Counted from the first letter of the stretch, positions 37,638 through 45,958 are shown. The stretch is DNA of 64,000 nucleotides from Bradyrhizobium monzae (GCF_021458635.1 NZ_JAIRDQ010000003.1:496001-560000), one strand, 5' to 3'. Numbers and translations: made by a program. The notes: generated from the sequence alone by a model not told the origin.

Positions 37638-38782
37638 AACCGCTCAAATCGACCAAGCTCTTCCTCGATCTTCCGCTTGAGCTCCTTGCGCCCCGCCGTC
37701 TTCTTGCCCTGCCCGAGCCAGGTCCATTTCTGCATCAACAGCTTCTTGGCCTGCCGGTCGGTCTTGAGGTCGAGCGCGGCAACGATCTCGTCGCCGACCA
37801 GCACGGGCAGCGCGAAATAGCCAAGCTTGCGCTTTGCCTTCGGCACATAGGCCTCGAACAGATGGTTGTAGCCGAAGATGAGATTGGTGCGCTTGCGCTG
37901 GATGATCAGCGGATCGAACGGCGACAGGATATGGACGAGATCTGGCGACACCTCATGCGGCTCCAGTGCCGCAGGCGTGCCCCAATGCTCCTGCTTGCCG
38001 GCGCCCTCGATCGCGACCGGCACGAGCTCGCCGCGGCGGACCCGCGCGGCGATCAGACCCGCCACCGCCTTCTTGCTCGGCGCGTCGAGATGGCAGATCG
38101 AATCGAGGCTGACGACGCCTTGCGAACGCAGCGCGCGGTCGAGCAGATAGGCCGTGATCTCCTTCGCTGACGCCGGCTTCGGCAGCTTGTCCCAGCCGAA
38201 ATGCCGCGTCATCAGATCATAGGTCTTGAGCATGCCCTGGCGCGCGCTGACGGTCGCGACGCCGGTGTAGAAGGCAAGCTGAAGCGCCCGCTTCGAGGGT
38301 TTCCGGCTCTGCCACAGATGCTCCTTCTCGGTGAGCACGTCGTCCTCGATGTCGCGGATCGTCAGCGGGCCGGCCCGCAACAGCCGCATCACCTTGCGCG
38401 TGTCGGCCGGCGTCACCGAGGCATACCATCTGTGCCCCTCGCGCTTGTGCTCGCGCATCGCCGGCAGGAAGAAGCGAAACTCGTTCGACGGCACGTAGGA
38501 CAGCGCATGGGTCCAGTATTCGAATACGCTTCTGTCGACACTCTGGGCATGCCGCAGGTCGGCCCGGCTGTAGGACGGGATACGGCTGAACAGGATGTGG
38601 TGATGGCAGCGCTCGATCACGTTGATGGTGTCGATCTGCACATAGCCGAGATGAGCGATCGCCTCCGCCACGGCCTGCGCGCCCTCGCCGAATGGCGCGC
38701 GCGTATCGAGCCGCTGGGCGCGCAGCCATATCTGCCGGGCCTGTGTCGTCGGAAGCGGAAGGGGTTTTAGGGCGCGGGACAT
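37622..38782 (-). CDS. YcaQ/AlkX-like winged-helix DNA glycosylase (HTH_42 family)
   Basis: The 386-residue product belongs to the HTH_42 family (formerly DUF1006), whose E. coli member YcaQ is a DNA glycosylase that unhooks interstrand crosslinks and excises alkylated bases. Seen here: an N-terminal LGYVQIDTINVIERCHHHI segment with the QxD catalytic motif (Q-I-D near residue 50) characteristic of YcaQ rather than the QxQ of AlkZ; tandem winged-helix regions in the middle; and a C-terminal YFALPVLVGDEIVAALDLK beta-barrel region. ATG 38782 is chosen over TTG 38794. It is convergent with the dehydrogenase and appears to be monocistronic. Confidence 0.88.
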   Translation of the reverse strand: MSRALKPLPLPTTQARQIWLRAQRLDTRAPFGEGAQAVAEAIAHLGYVQIDTINVIERCHHHILFSRIPSYSRADLRHAQSVDRSVFEYWTHALSYVPSNEFRFFLPAMREHKREGHRWYASVTPADTRKVMRLLRAGPLTIRDIEDDVLTEKEHLWQSRKPSKRALQLAFYTGVATVSARQGMLKTYDLMTRHFGWDKLPKPASAKEITAYLLDRALRSQGVVSLDSICHLDAPSKKAVAGLIAARVRRGELVPVAIEGAGKQEHWGTPAALEPHEVSPDLVHILSPFDPLIIQRKRTNLIFGYNHLFEAYVPKAKRKLGYFALPVLVGDEIVAALDLKTDRQAKKLLMQKWTWLGQGKKTAGRKELKRKIEEELGRFERFQLAE

Positions 38783-38856
38783 TGCAAGAGGCAATGTAGC
38801 GGGATTCGCGCCAGGAAAAAGGGAGGCGGAGAAGATGTAAAGCCAGAACGGCCAAG

Positions 38857-38891
38857 GAAAAGCCGCGCTGCCATCTGCCGGCAGCGCGGCT
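38857..38891 (-). terminator. Rho-independent terminator of the Met-rich gene
   Basis: On the minus strand a perfect 12-bp stem (AGCCGCGCTGCC / GGCAGCGCGGCT, 7-base loop) is followed by TTTTCC, 19 bp after the stop codon. Confidence 0.85.
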
Positions 38892-38909
38892 GGATGGAGC
38901 GGCCGAAGC

Positions 38910-39161
38910 CTACTTCATCATCATGGCCTTCTGCGCCTTCATGTAGTGCATGCAGGCGCCCTTCATCTTGCCCATGCTCATGTCCGTGTTGGCCATGGCC
39001 ATTTCCTTGTTCGCGGCCACCTTGGCCGGCGTGTCGGCGGTGCCGGTCATCATGGCCGTCGATTTCATCATGTTGTCGCCGGTGCATGCCATCATCGCGG
39101 ATGCGGGCGAAACGGAAAGGGCGAACGCGACAAAGGCTGCGGCGGTGAGCAAGGTCTTCAT
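38910..39161 (-). CDS. Methionine-rich exported small protein
   Basis: The product is 83 residues. A clear signal peptide (residues 1-22, ending SPASA) is followed by a 61-residue mature part containing 16 Met (about 26 percent), often as MM or MxM pairs, plus two Cys and one His. I know of no named family. Met-rich periplasmic proteins elsewhere bind Cu(I) or Ag(I), or act as sinks for oxidants through reversible Met oxidation; either is possible here, by inference only. ATG 39161 has an excellent AAGGAGAC. It is monocistronic with its own terminator. Confidence 0.82.
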   Translation of the reverse strand: MKTLLTAAAFVAFALSVSPASAMMACTGDNMMKSTAMMTGTADTPAKVAANKEMAMANTDMSMGKMKGACMHYMKAQKAMMMK

Positions 39162-39282
39162 CGAAAAGTCTCCTTGAGCAAAACGAAACCGGCGTCATGC
39201 CGGCATTCGCAATTACGTATTCTCCTGCGACAATGTTTCGCGGAGAAAAAAATTTCTTGCCGCAATGCGAAATGATGCGGCG

Positions 39283-39528
39283 TCAGCGGCCGTCCTTCGG
39301 CGCCCTGGGCCGGTCACTGATGCTGCCGGTGGCGACGTCGGGCTCGCAGGCGGCCCTGCCCCGCCCCTCCGCCTGGCAGCGATAGACACTGCCGGTGAGG
39401 CGGTCGACCAGCCACATGTTCTCGTCGGTTGGAGCTTCGAGACCGACATAGCGGGAGGTCAAGCCAGTAATCAGCGTCGAGAGCAGGATCGCCACCGCAA
39501 TCATCGCCGCGCCGATATAGATGGGCAT
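39283..39528 (-). CDS. Small membrane-anchored hypothetical protein
   Basis: The product is 81 residues from ATG 39528: one N-terminal membrane segment (about 3-25, GAAMIAVAILLSTLITGL), then a short periplasmic domain reading NMWLVDRLTGSVYRCQAEG and a basic tail. The WLVDRLTGSVYRC pattern, repeated in many rhizobial small proteins, suggests a conserved but uncharacterised family. The frame remains open to 39666, so a longer form is possible. No strong ribosome-binding site is seen for either start. Confidence 0.6.
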   Translation of the reverse strand: MPIYIGAAMIAVAILLSTLITGLTSRYVGLEAPTDENMWLVDRLTGSVYRCQAEGRGRAACEPDVATGSISDRPRAPKDGR

Positions 39529-39733
39529 GGCGTTCAGAGACACAGTCCGATCCGGCGGGCCGTTGCGGTAGAATTGATAATCACTTGGCCTCGGCACGGG
39601 ACGGAACTCAGCTCCCTCGTCTGCGATGTCTGATGGAGGGTGTCTGCTAGGCGCGCATCTGGCCAATTTCTTGTTCGCGAGCAGGCCATGCGGCGACGGC
39701 TTTGCGACGATCGATGTGCGCGAGTTTCCAAAG

Positions 39734-39758
39734 CAAAAGCGGCCCGGACCGGGCCGCT
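39734..39758 (-). terminator. Rho-independent terminator
   Basis: On the minus strand the self-complementary GC-rich stem AGCGGCCCGG / CCGGGCCGCT is followed by TTTTGCTTT. It lies 25 bp after the stop of the peptidoglycan-binding-like gene. Confidence 0.75.
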
Positions 39759-39782
39759 CCCTTTATCCTGCAGCTGACTGGA

Positions 39783-40451
39783 TCAGTACCTGAACAGCCC
39801 GCCGATCACGTTGCCGAAGAGAGCGCCGCCTCCGGCTTCGCCACCGCCTCCGCTGTGATAGCGGCGGACATTGCTGCCTGAAGAGCGATGACGCACGGGC
39901 TCGTCGTCGGAGGCGTCAGCCGAGGCGACGCGGGTGGAGACGATCTCCGATTGCATGGCCTTGTGCTGGAGCTTGTTGAGATAGCCGGTAGCGGGATAGC
40001 CGCGCGCGGTCTGCCAGCGCTTGATCGCAGAGCGCGTCTCGTCGTCGAACTTGCCGCTCGCCTTGATGTCGAAGCCGAGGCCGGTGAGGCGGCGCTGCAC
40101 GTCGCGGCGCTGGTCTTTGTCCAGATCGATCTGGTCTTCAGAGGCCTGGTCGGCGGCGTCCTTGATGGTCGAGGGGGCGGCGCCGGTTGTGGGATTGGGC
40201 GTCGTCGTTGTGGGGCGATTCTGGATCGCAGCGATGCGGGCCAGCGCCAGCGATTTGAAAGCGCCGTTCGGATATTTGGTTAGATAGGCGTTGAGCTCCT
40301 CAGCCCTGTTGTCCCTGATCGAGCGCCAGAACTCGAGCTCGACTTCGCCGGCCTGGGGGATGGACGCTGCAGCGGTTGCGTCAGCGGCCAACGCTACGTT
40401 GCTGGAGAAGACGAGAGCCGCGAGGGACACGGCCGCAATCAGGAAACGCAT
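39783..40451 (-). CDS. Exported protein with peptidoglycan-binding-like domain
   Basis: The product is 222 residues from ATG 40451, with GGGGAGAAAG upstream. A signal peptide ends near NVALAA. Residues about 30-75 resemble a Sel1/caspase-adaptor style segment (EFWRSIRDNRAEELNAYL, then YPNGAFKSLALARI) found in many alphaproteobacterial exported proteins. Residues about 105-165 form a PG_binding_1-like domain (RRDVQRRLTGLGFDIKASG, then DDETRSAIKRWQTARGY). A Gly-rich, low-complexity tail ends in GGLFRY. It probably associates with the cell wall. It is divergent from the ompA-like gene. Confidence 0.82.
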   Translation of the reverse strand: MRFLIAAVSLAALVFSSNVALAADATAAASIPQAGEVELEFWRSIRDNRAEELNAYLTKYPNGAFKSLALARIAAIQNRPTTTTPNPTTGAAPSTIKDAADQASEDQIDLDKDQRRDVQRRLTGLGFDIKASGKFDDETRSAIKRWQTARGYPATGYLNKLQHKAMQSEIVSTRVASADASDDEPVRHRSSGSNVRRYHSGGGGEAGGGALFGNVIGGLFRY

Positions 40452-40744
40452 GGTCTTTCTCCCCAAGTCCGGAACCACCGATGGATGGACTCTGGGCTTT
40501 TCCACGAAACCTGAATGTGACTTGGATCACGCTAGGGGCGCGGCGGCTCGCGCTGGCGTCGAAAAGGGCACGACGGCTGCTGTTCGCCGGTCGCAGGTGC
40601 CGGGCCGAAACACCGCGAAAACCGGATGAAATGAGCTTGGGAGCCCCTGTCCACCAACGTGATGGGGAGCACGTCGGAGCCTTTGAACCTATCCTATGCT
40701 CGCAGCATCAAATCGCCATCAGGCGTTACAGCGAGGATAGGACA

Positions 40745-41386
40745 ATGACCCATTTCAATAAGTTTTTTGGACTGAAGACGATCACGATCACGGCCGCGCT
40801 GTCGTTGACGGCGGGCCTGGCTTTCGCCGGCGACACCAGCGTCTCCACCAACCAGATCCTGGATGCGTTGAAGCCCAAGCCGATTACCCGCGGCCTGTCC
40901 GCCGGTCCGCAGGCCGATCCGACGGCGCAAGCCAAGGAAGCGACCTTCCTCAACACCGTGCGCAACCGCCAGACCCGTTCGCTCTCGATGGGCGAGCGCG
41001 ATCAGATCGCCGAGCTCGCATCGACCAAGCCGACCATCGATCTGGAGATCCAGTTCGACTATAACTCGGCCGACATCGCCAAGACCTCGGTGCCGTCGGT
41101 GCAGGCGCTCGGCAAGGCGTTGTCCGATCCGTCGCTGAAAGGCTCGACCTTCGTGGTCGCCGGCCACACCGATGCGGTCGGCACCGAAGAGTACAATCAG
41201 GGCCTCTCGGAGCGTCGCGCCGACACCATCAAGAAGTACCTGGTGCAGAACTACGGCCTCAACAACGGCGATCTCGTCACCGTCGGCTATGGCAAGACCA
41301 AGCTGAAGGACACCGCCAACGGCGCCGACCCGATCAACCGTCGCGTCCAGGTCGTGAACATGGACACCAAGACCGCGTCCAAATGA
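40745..41386 (+). CDS. OmpA-family outer-membrane/peptidoglycan-linking protein
   Basis: The product is 213 residues. A signal peptide ends near LAFA. The C-terminal OmpA-like domain (about 95-205) has IQFDYNSADI, VVAGHTDAVGTEEYNQ, LSERRADTIKKYL and NRRVQV, with the conserved Asp and Arg that bind diaminopimelate of peptidoglycan. The N-terminal region (residues about 28-95) is a short linker, not a beta-barrel. It probably anchors the envelope or works with a partner. ATG 40745 follows AGGATAGG. A good terminator follows. Confidence 0.92.
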   Translation: MTHFNKFFGLKTITITAALSLTAGLAFAGDTSVSTNQILDALKPKPITRGLSAGPQADPTAQAKEATFLNTVRNRQTRSLSMGERDQIAELASTKPTIDLEIQFDYNSADIAKTSVPSVQALGKALSDPSLKGSTFVVAGHTDAVGTEEYNQGLSERRADTIKKYLVQNYGLNNGDLVTVGYGKTKLKDTANGADPINRRVQVVNMDTKTASK

Positions 41387-41423
41387 CCTGAGCAAGTGAT
41401 CTGAGATGCAGTTGCAGCAATCG

Positions 41424-41460
41424 AAGCCGCCTGCCGCGAAACCGGCAGGCGGCTTTCTGT
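41424..41460 (+). terminator. Rho-independent terminator of the ompA-like gene
   Basis: A perfect 12-bp stem (AAGCCGCCTGCC / GGCAGGCGGCTT, 8-base loop) is followed by TCTGTTGT. Its 3' side almost touches the stop codon of the convergent glycosyltransferase gene at 41463. Confidence 0.8.
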
Positions 41461-41462
41461 TG

Positions 41463-42839
41463 TCAGATCCAGCTCTGAAACAGCATCAGCCGGTTGAACA
41501 TCTGCATCGACGTACCGATGAAAGCGGCTGAGATCGGCAGCATCACCACAAAACCGATCGCGGCTAGGCCGACATAGGCCCACAACAGCCAGCGCGGCAA
41601 GCCCTCGCTGCGCAGCCCATAGACGAGCGCGAGCGAGGCCGCGGTTGCGGCCGGCAGATAATAATAGATGAAGCCCAGCGTGCGCGGCAGCAGCGCCCAG
41701 GCGAGCCAGGGGCCGAAATAGAACGCCGCGATCAGGAAAGCATCCCAGCGACGCACGACGATGAAGTCGCGCAACACCACTGCGAGCGCGAGCAGCGCCG
41801 GCCATGCTACCAGCGGATTGCCGAGGAAAACGATGGCCGCGACGTTGTCTTCCGAGGTCTTGTCGAACAGAAACCAGACGGGCCGCGCCAGCAACGGCCA
41901 GGACGGCCACGAACTCATATAAGTATGGCCGGCGATTGCGGTGGTGGTGTTGTCGGCAAAGATGCGGCGCTGCGCCTCGATCAGATCGGGCAACGACACC
42001 CCGTAGAGCGGAACGAAGGCGGCGAGATAGGTCACGGCCGGCAACAGCGCGAAGCAGAGCGCGGCATGATGTGCTCTGAACTCTGGCCAGAGATCGGGAC
42101 GATACCAGTCACCTGGCTTGGCGTCGGCAAACAGCGTGTGCCAGCCCTGCATCAGGCGGATCACCGCCACGATGACGATGCAGACACCGAGCGAAAACAG
42201 GCCGCTCCATTTGCAGGCGGCGGCGAGACCGAACAGCGCGCCCGCGAGTGCGAACAGCGCCTGCGGCCGCTCTCGTCGAAAGCCGTGCATGAAAGCGGCG
42301 ATGGCGAGCAGACCGAAGCCGAGTGCGAAAATGTCGAGCATCGCAATGCGCGCCTGCACATAGAGCATCTGGTTGAACGCCGCGATCAGCGCTGCTGCGA
42401 TCGCGGGCCCTTGCGATCCGAACAGCGCGAGCCCGCAGAGATAGATCGCGACGATCGCAAACGCGCCGAACAGCGTCGCCGGATAGCGCCAGCCCAGCGC
42501 GTTGTCGCCGAATGCTGCGATCGATGCCGCGATCAGCTCCTTCGCCAGCGGCGGATGCATCGGATTGAGCATCGGCCGCGACGGCGTGGAGCCCAGCATC
42601 TGCCGCGCAGCCGGCACGTAATGCACCTCGTCGAACACGAATTTTTCCGGCGTCATGAGCCCGATCAGCAGCGCGAGATGCGCAGCCAGGAAGATCGCGA
42701 CAGCGATCACTGCGCTTCGCGACAATCCCGGAACCGCGTGTGCTTCACGCGACAGCTGTGGGGCTATTTTACGTGGCAAATGTGCGTCACCGCGAATAAA
42801 AAACAACTCAGCCGATCCATTGAACGCATTCCGCCGCAA
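41463..42839 (-). CDS. PMT-family (GT39) dolichyl-phosphate-sugar protein mannosyltransferase-like membrane protein
   Basis: This is a polytopic glycosyltransferase of about 458 residues with about 10 membrane helices. The N-terminal periplasmic loop carries FVFDEVHYVPAARQ, then MHPPLAKELIA, matching the PMT signature (DE pair plus HPPL.K). QARIAMLDIFALGF is another family segment. Such enzymes transfer a sugar from a polyprenyl phosphate to Ser/Thr of exported proteins (PMT) or to lipid A (ArnT relatives). The start is uncertain: TTG 42839 has no ribosome-binding site, and no ATG precedes the first helix. It is divergent from the FecR/beta-barrel pair, whose second protein carries a Ser-Pro-rich linker. 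Confidence 0.85.
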   Translation of the reverse strand: MRRNAFNGSAELFFIRGDAHLPRKIAPQLSREAHAVPGLSRSAVIAVAIFLAAHLALLIGLMTPEKFVFDEVHYVPAARQMLGSTPSRPMLNPMHPPLAKELIAASIAAFGDNALGWRYPATLFGAFAIVAIYLCGLALFGSQGPAIAAALIAAFNQMLYVQARIAMLDIFALGFGLLAIAAFMHGFRRERPQALFALAGALFGLAAACKWSGLFSLGVCIVIVAVIRLMQGWHTLFADAKPGDWYRPDLWPEFRAHHAALCFALLPAVTYLAAFVPLYGVSLPDLIEAQRRIFADNTTTAIAGHTYMSSWPSWPLLARPVWFLFDKTSEDNVAAIVFLGNPLVAWPALLALAVVLRDFIVVRRWDAFLIAAFYFGPWLAWALLPRTLGFIYYYLPAATAASLALVYGLRSEGLPRWLLWAYVGLAAIGFVVMLPISAAFIGTSMQMFNRLMLFQSWI

Positions 42840-42930
42840 CTGTCACTAAGCTAACGCTCGTCTCGCGCCACTTGTGATAATTCTACCACAACATCGGCGT
42901 GCGCGATCGGGGACTTCGAACGGGTACGAT

Positions 42931-43632
42931 ATGAATTTTCGTTTTCTGCTTTTCCCTGCACTGCTGTCGGCTGCGCTGTTCGCTGCGACTTGCGCGCAGG
43001 CACAAACGCGCGTTGGCGAAGCCGTCCTGGTTCAGAACGAAGTGGTGCGCGTCGCTGCGACCACGTCGCCGATCAGCGTCGGCGATAGCATGATGCGCGA
43101 CGAGACCGTGCGCACCGGCGCCGGCAGCGCAGCGCGTTTCGTGATGGCCGACAGCACCAATCTTTCCCTTGGACCGAGCGCCACGCTGAAGCTCGACCGC
43201 ACCGTCTTCAACGACGAGCACAGCTATCGCGACGTCGCCATCCGCATGGCTACCGGCGCCTTCCGCTTCGTCACCGGACATTCGGAGAAGACCGCCTACA
43301 AGATCACGACGCCGCTCGCGACCATCGGTGTTCGCGGCACCACACTCGACATCCTGTCGCAGCGCGGCCGCTCGGTCGTCGTGCTTCAGGAGGGCGCCGC
43401 AAGCGTCTGTACGCTGAGCCTCCAGTGCATTCAGTTGACCCAGCCGGGCGATACTGCGGTCATCACTTCGACCGGCGGCAAGGTCTCCATCACCAAGACC
43501 AACACGCCGCCCTGGACTTTCGCCGCCAACTGCGCCGCGAATGCGGGGCTGTGCGCCGTCAACCAGTATGCCGACGCCTCGCCGACCATCACTCCCGCCG
43601 TCCATGACGACGGCATGCTGTGCGGGCGCTGA
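42931..43632 (+). CDS. Exported FecR-domain protein
   Basis: The product is 233 residues. A signal peptide ends near CAQAQ. The FecR domain (about 40-160) shows VGDSMMRDETVRTGAGSAARF, written in parts (DETVRTGAGSAARF), LSLGPSATLKLDR and KITTPLATIGVRGTTLDI. This is the stand-alone periplasmic type rather than the membrane anti-sigma FecR. The C-terminal part has six Cys, some probably disulphide-bonded. It ends two bases before the start of the beta-barrel gene, indicating a two-gene operon and a likely functional partnership. Confidence 0.85.
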   Translation: MNFRFLLFPALLSAALFAATCAQAQTRVGEAVLVQNEVVRVAATTSPISVGDSMMRDETVRTGAGSAARFVMADSTNLSLGPSATLKLDRTVFNDEHSYRDVAIRMATGAFRFVTGHSEKTAYKITTPLATIGVRGTTLDILSQRGRSVVVLQEGAASVCTLSLQCIQLTQPGDTAVITSTGGKVSITKTNTPPWTFAANCAANAGLCAVNQYADASPTITPAVHDDGMLCGR

Positions 43633-43634
43633 CG

Positions 43635-44747
43635 ATGGCGCAGCTCGGCTTCAAGCGGCTTGTCCCGGCCGGCGCATTGGCTGCGGGCGCGGCGCTTGCA
43701 TTATTTGCTTTCAACACTCGTCCGGCCTCAGCCGCAAGTACCTGCGAGTTCGAATGCGGCGAGCCGAACCCCTATCCGTCACCAAGCCCCTACCCGTCGC
43801 CGAGCCCGTCTCCATCGCCCAGCCCGTCGCCATCGCCGAGCCCGACTCCGACCGGCTCCGATTCCAGCGGCAACTCGGTCAACGGCCTCGCCAACCAGCG
43901 CTTCAACCAGATGATCACCAACCGCGTGCTCGGTACGGTGCTGCTTGGCGTCAACGAACAGGTCAATTGCAGCGACTGCATCAGCGCATTCGGCTCGGCC
44001 GGCTCGTTTTCTGCCGGCATCCACGGCCGCAAGGAGCTGACCTCCAATCTCTCGCTGCTCGCCGGCCTCGCCTACACGCAATACAGCGAGGGCGGCTACA
44101 ACATCACCAGCGCACCGATCGGGGCCTTTGCACTGCGCTACGACTTCACCGATTGGGGCTCGTCGCGTCCGTTCTTCGACGTCGGCACGATCCTGACTCC
44201 GTGGGAGAAGGCGCGCTACACCCGCAGCTACGACACCAGCCTCGGCCCGGTGAGTGTGACCAGCTCGACCAACGCCGCGAACTACGCGGTCTATGGTCGC
44301 GCCGGCTGGATGAGCCGAGTGTCACCGCGCGACGAGGTCGCGGCCTCCGTCGAGGTCTGGCAGCTCTGGCAGCGCGTATCGGGTTATGCGGACAACACGG
44401 TCGCGTTCAATCCGTTCGACGCCAGCATTGCGACCGGCACCGACCGCACCAGCCTGGTCAAGATCGGCGGCCAGTGGACCCATCTCTTCGCCGGCAACAT
44501 CGAGACCAACGTCAACGGCGGCTGGGTGCAGTCGTTCGCCAGCCACAGCGGCATCGTCGCCACCGTGGCCGGCAACGGCACGGTGGTGCCGACGATGGGC
44601 AACCAGGGCTGGTTCGAATATGGCGGCCGCCTCGGCTTCCGCGCGCAGAAGGGCTGGATCGTGGACCTCTTCGCCAACGGCACACTGGGCCCGCAGCCGG
44701 TCGGCAACACGATCCATGGCGGCGTAGGGCTGAGGATCAATTATTAG
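43635..44747 (+). CDS. Autotransporter-like outer-membrane beta-barrel protein with Ser-Pro repeat linker
   Basis: The product is 370 residues from ATG 43635; an earlier GTG 43620 overlapping the fecR-like stop is possible. A signal peptide ends near PASA. A short Cys pair (CEFEC) leads into a Pro/Ser repeat (residues about 46-73). The C-terminal 290 residues are an autotransporter-type barrel with alternating aromatic strands (FFDVGTILTPWEKARY, WFEYGGRLGFRAQKGW) and a terminal GGVGLRINY with the usual final aromatic. There is no large passenger domain, so the exposed part would be the Cys/Ser-Pro segment. It is coupled to the FecR-domain gene. Confidence 0.85.
   Translation: MAQLGFKRLVPAGALAAGAALALFAFNTRPASAASTCEFECGEPNPYPSPSPYPSPSPSPSPSPSPSPSPTPTGSDSSGNSVNGLANQRFNQMITNRVLGTVLLGVNEQVNCSDCISAFGSAGSFSAGIHGRKELTSNLSLLAGLAYTQYSEGGYNITSAPIGAFALRYDFTDWGSSRPFFDVGTILTPWEKARYTRSYDTSLGPVSVTSSTNAANYAVYGRAGWMSRVSPRDEVAASVEVWQLWQRVSGYADNTVAFNPFDASIATGTDRTSLVKIGGQWTHLFAGNIETNVNGGWVQSFASHSGIVATVAGNGTVVPTMGNQGWFEYGGRLGFRAQKGWIVDLFANGTLGPQPVGNTIHGGVGLRINY
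43770..43853 (+). repeat. In-gene tandem repeat encoding a Ser-Pro linker
   Basis: Degenerate 6-bp units (CCGTCN / AGCCCG types) encode a PYPSPSP-PYPSPSP start followed by nine further SP units and TPT. Codons vary, so the array is translated and selected at protein level rather than being a pure DNA slippage tract. Confidence 0.85.
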
Positions 44748-44769
44748 CGGGTCAATCTAGGCTGGATCT

Positions 44770-44862
44770 CGTAGGGTGGGCAAAGCGGAAGCGTGCCCAC
44801 CAACTCTCGCAATCGTGGACTGATGGTGGGCACGGCGCTATTGCGCCTTTGCCCACCCTACG
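44770..44862. repeat. Dispersed repeat, family B (complete copy)
   Basis: The outer arms CGTAGGGTGGGCAAAG and CTTTGCCCACCCTACG (approximately) enclose inner arms CGTGCCCACCA and TGGTGGGCACG. A partial copy is at 33574-33622. It occupies most of the gap between the barrel gene and the VOC gene and could form a long cruciform or hairpin. Confidence 0.85.
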
Positions 44863-44884
44863 GCACTACGAGGCCCCGCAATCG

Positions 44885-45373
44885 TCACGCCGCCGACTTC
44901 CCTTCAAACGCGCGCCGCAGCACCTCGACATCGAGCTTCACCATTTTCATCATGGCCTGCATTGCGCGTGCGGCGGCAGCCTTGTCGGGGCTCGACAGGA
45001 AATCGAACATCACCTTCGGCACCACCTGCCAGGCAACGCCCCACCGATCTCTGAGCCAGCCACACTGCTCTTCCTTGCCGCCATGGGCGAGGAATGCGTT
45101 CCAGACGCTGTCCACCTGCGCCTGGTCATCGCAATGGATCATCAGCGACAGGGCGTGCGTGTACTCCATCTTCATACCGCCGTTGAGCGCGACCAGCGGC
45201 TGGCCGGCCACCGTGAACTCGACGACGAGCACGGAGCCGTCCTTGCCGGACGGGCCGTCCGAAACGTTGTGCTGGACGTTGGTGATCGCCGAATTCGGAA
45301 CGAGCGAGACGTAGAAATTGGCGGCCTCCACGGCATCGCCATTGAACCACATGCAGGGCACGAGCTTGGACAT
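44885..45373 (-). CDS. VOC-family (PhnB-like) protein
   Basis: The product is 162 residues from ATG 45373, with GAGGAG upstream. The PhnB/3-demethylubiquinone-methyltransferase-like VOC fold is visible: LVPCMWFNGDAVEAANFYVS, written in parts (WFNGDAVEAANFYVSLV), GSVLVVEFTVAGQPLVALNGG, and the C-terminal DRWGVAWQVVP. A 35-residue C-terminal helix rich in Met/Ala follows. Such proteins often act as metal-dependent or metal-free ligand binders. The substrate is unknown. A second VOC gene lies 28 bp upstream on the same strand, forming an operon. Confidence 0.85.
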   Translation of the reverse strand: MSKLVPCMWFNGDAVEAANFYVSLVPNSAITNVQHNVSDGPSGKDGSVLVVEFTVAGQPLVALNGGMKMEYTHALSLMIHCDDQAQVDSVWNAFLAHGGKEEQCGWLRDRWGVAWQVVPKVMFDFLSSPDKAAAARAMQAMMKMVKLDVEVLRRAFEGKSAA

Positions 45374-45400
45374 TCGCAACTGCTCCTCTTCAGCTTTCGA

Positions 45401-45829
45401 TCAGGCATTCGCCATGGCGGGCTTCGGGGGGACCGCTGCCATGTCCAGCCAGTTCACACCCCACATGTGACCATCCGGATCCTCGAAGCTGCGGCCGTAC
45501 ATGAAGCTGTCGTCATCAATCGGGCTCGGATCGGCCACCCCGCCCGCAGCCTCGGCTTTGCGGACGATATCGTCGACCTCGTTCCGACTGTCGGCCGAGA
45601 TACAGAACAGCGCCTGGTTCGAGGTCCTCGCGTCCGCAATCGGCTTCGGAGTGAAGTGACGGAATTTCTCGTGGGTCGTCAGCATCACGTAGATGGTCTC
45701 GGAAAAGACCATGCAGCTCGCCGTGTCGTCACTGAATTGCGGGTTCCGGGTGGCGCCGATCGCCTCATAAAAGGCGGTCGCGCGCTTGAGGTCAGTCACC
45801 GGCAGATTGAGGAAAATCATCCTGGGCAT
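45401..45829 (-). CDS. VOC-family glyoxalase/extradiol-dioxygenase-like protein
   Basis: The product is 142 residues from ATG 45829, with AAGGAG upstream. The VOC fold has FLNLPVTDLKRATAFYEAIGA, written in parts (LNLPVTDLKRATAFYEA), ISADSRNEVDDIVRKAEAAGG, and SFEDPDGHMWGVNW at the end, where His and Glu are typical metal-site positions. It is first in a two-gene operon with the PhnB-like gene. The pair could be acting on related small electrophiles, but nothing indicates which. Confidence 0.85.
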   Translation of the reverse strand: MPRMIFLNLPVTDLKRATAFYEAIGATRNPQFSDDTASCMVFSETIYVMLTTHEKFRHFTPKPIADARTSNQALFCISADSRNEVDDIVRKAEAAGGVADPSPIDDDSFMYGRSFEDPDGHMWGVNWLDMAAVPPKPAMANA

Positions 45830-45958
45830 CGGAAGCTCCTTGGGCGGGGTTCTGCCCAAGGACGGATGGCCGAGCCGCCATCCGACACAGCTTCCGAAGT
45901 ATTTTCCGACCGCCCGCTGCGGGGTTCTGTCGCACCGAACCTCGCGCGGCCTTCAGCC

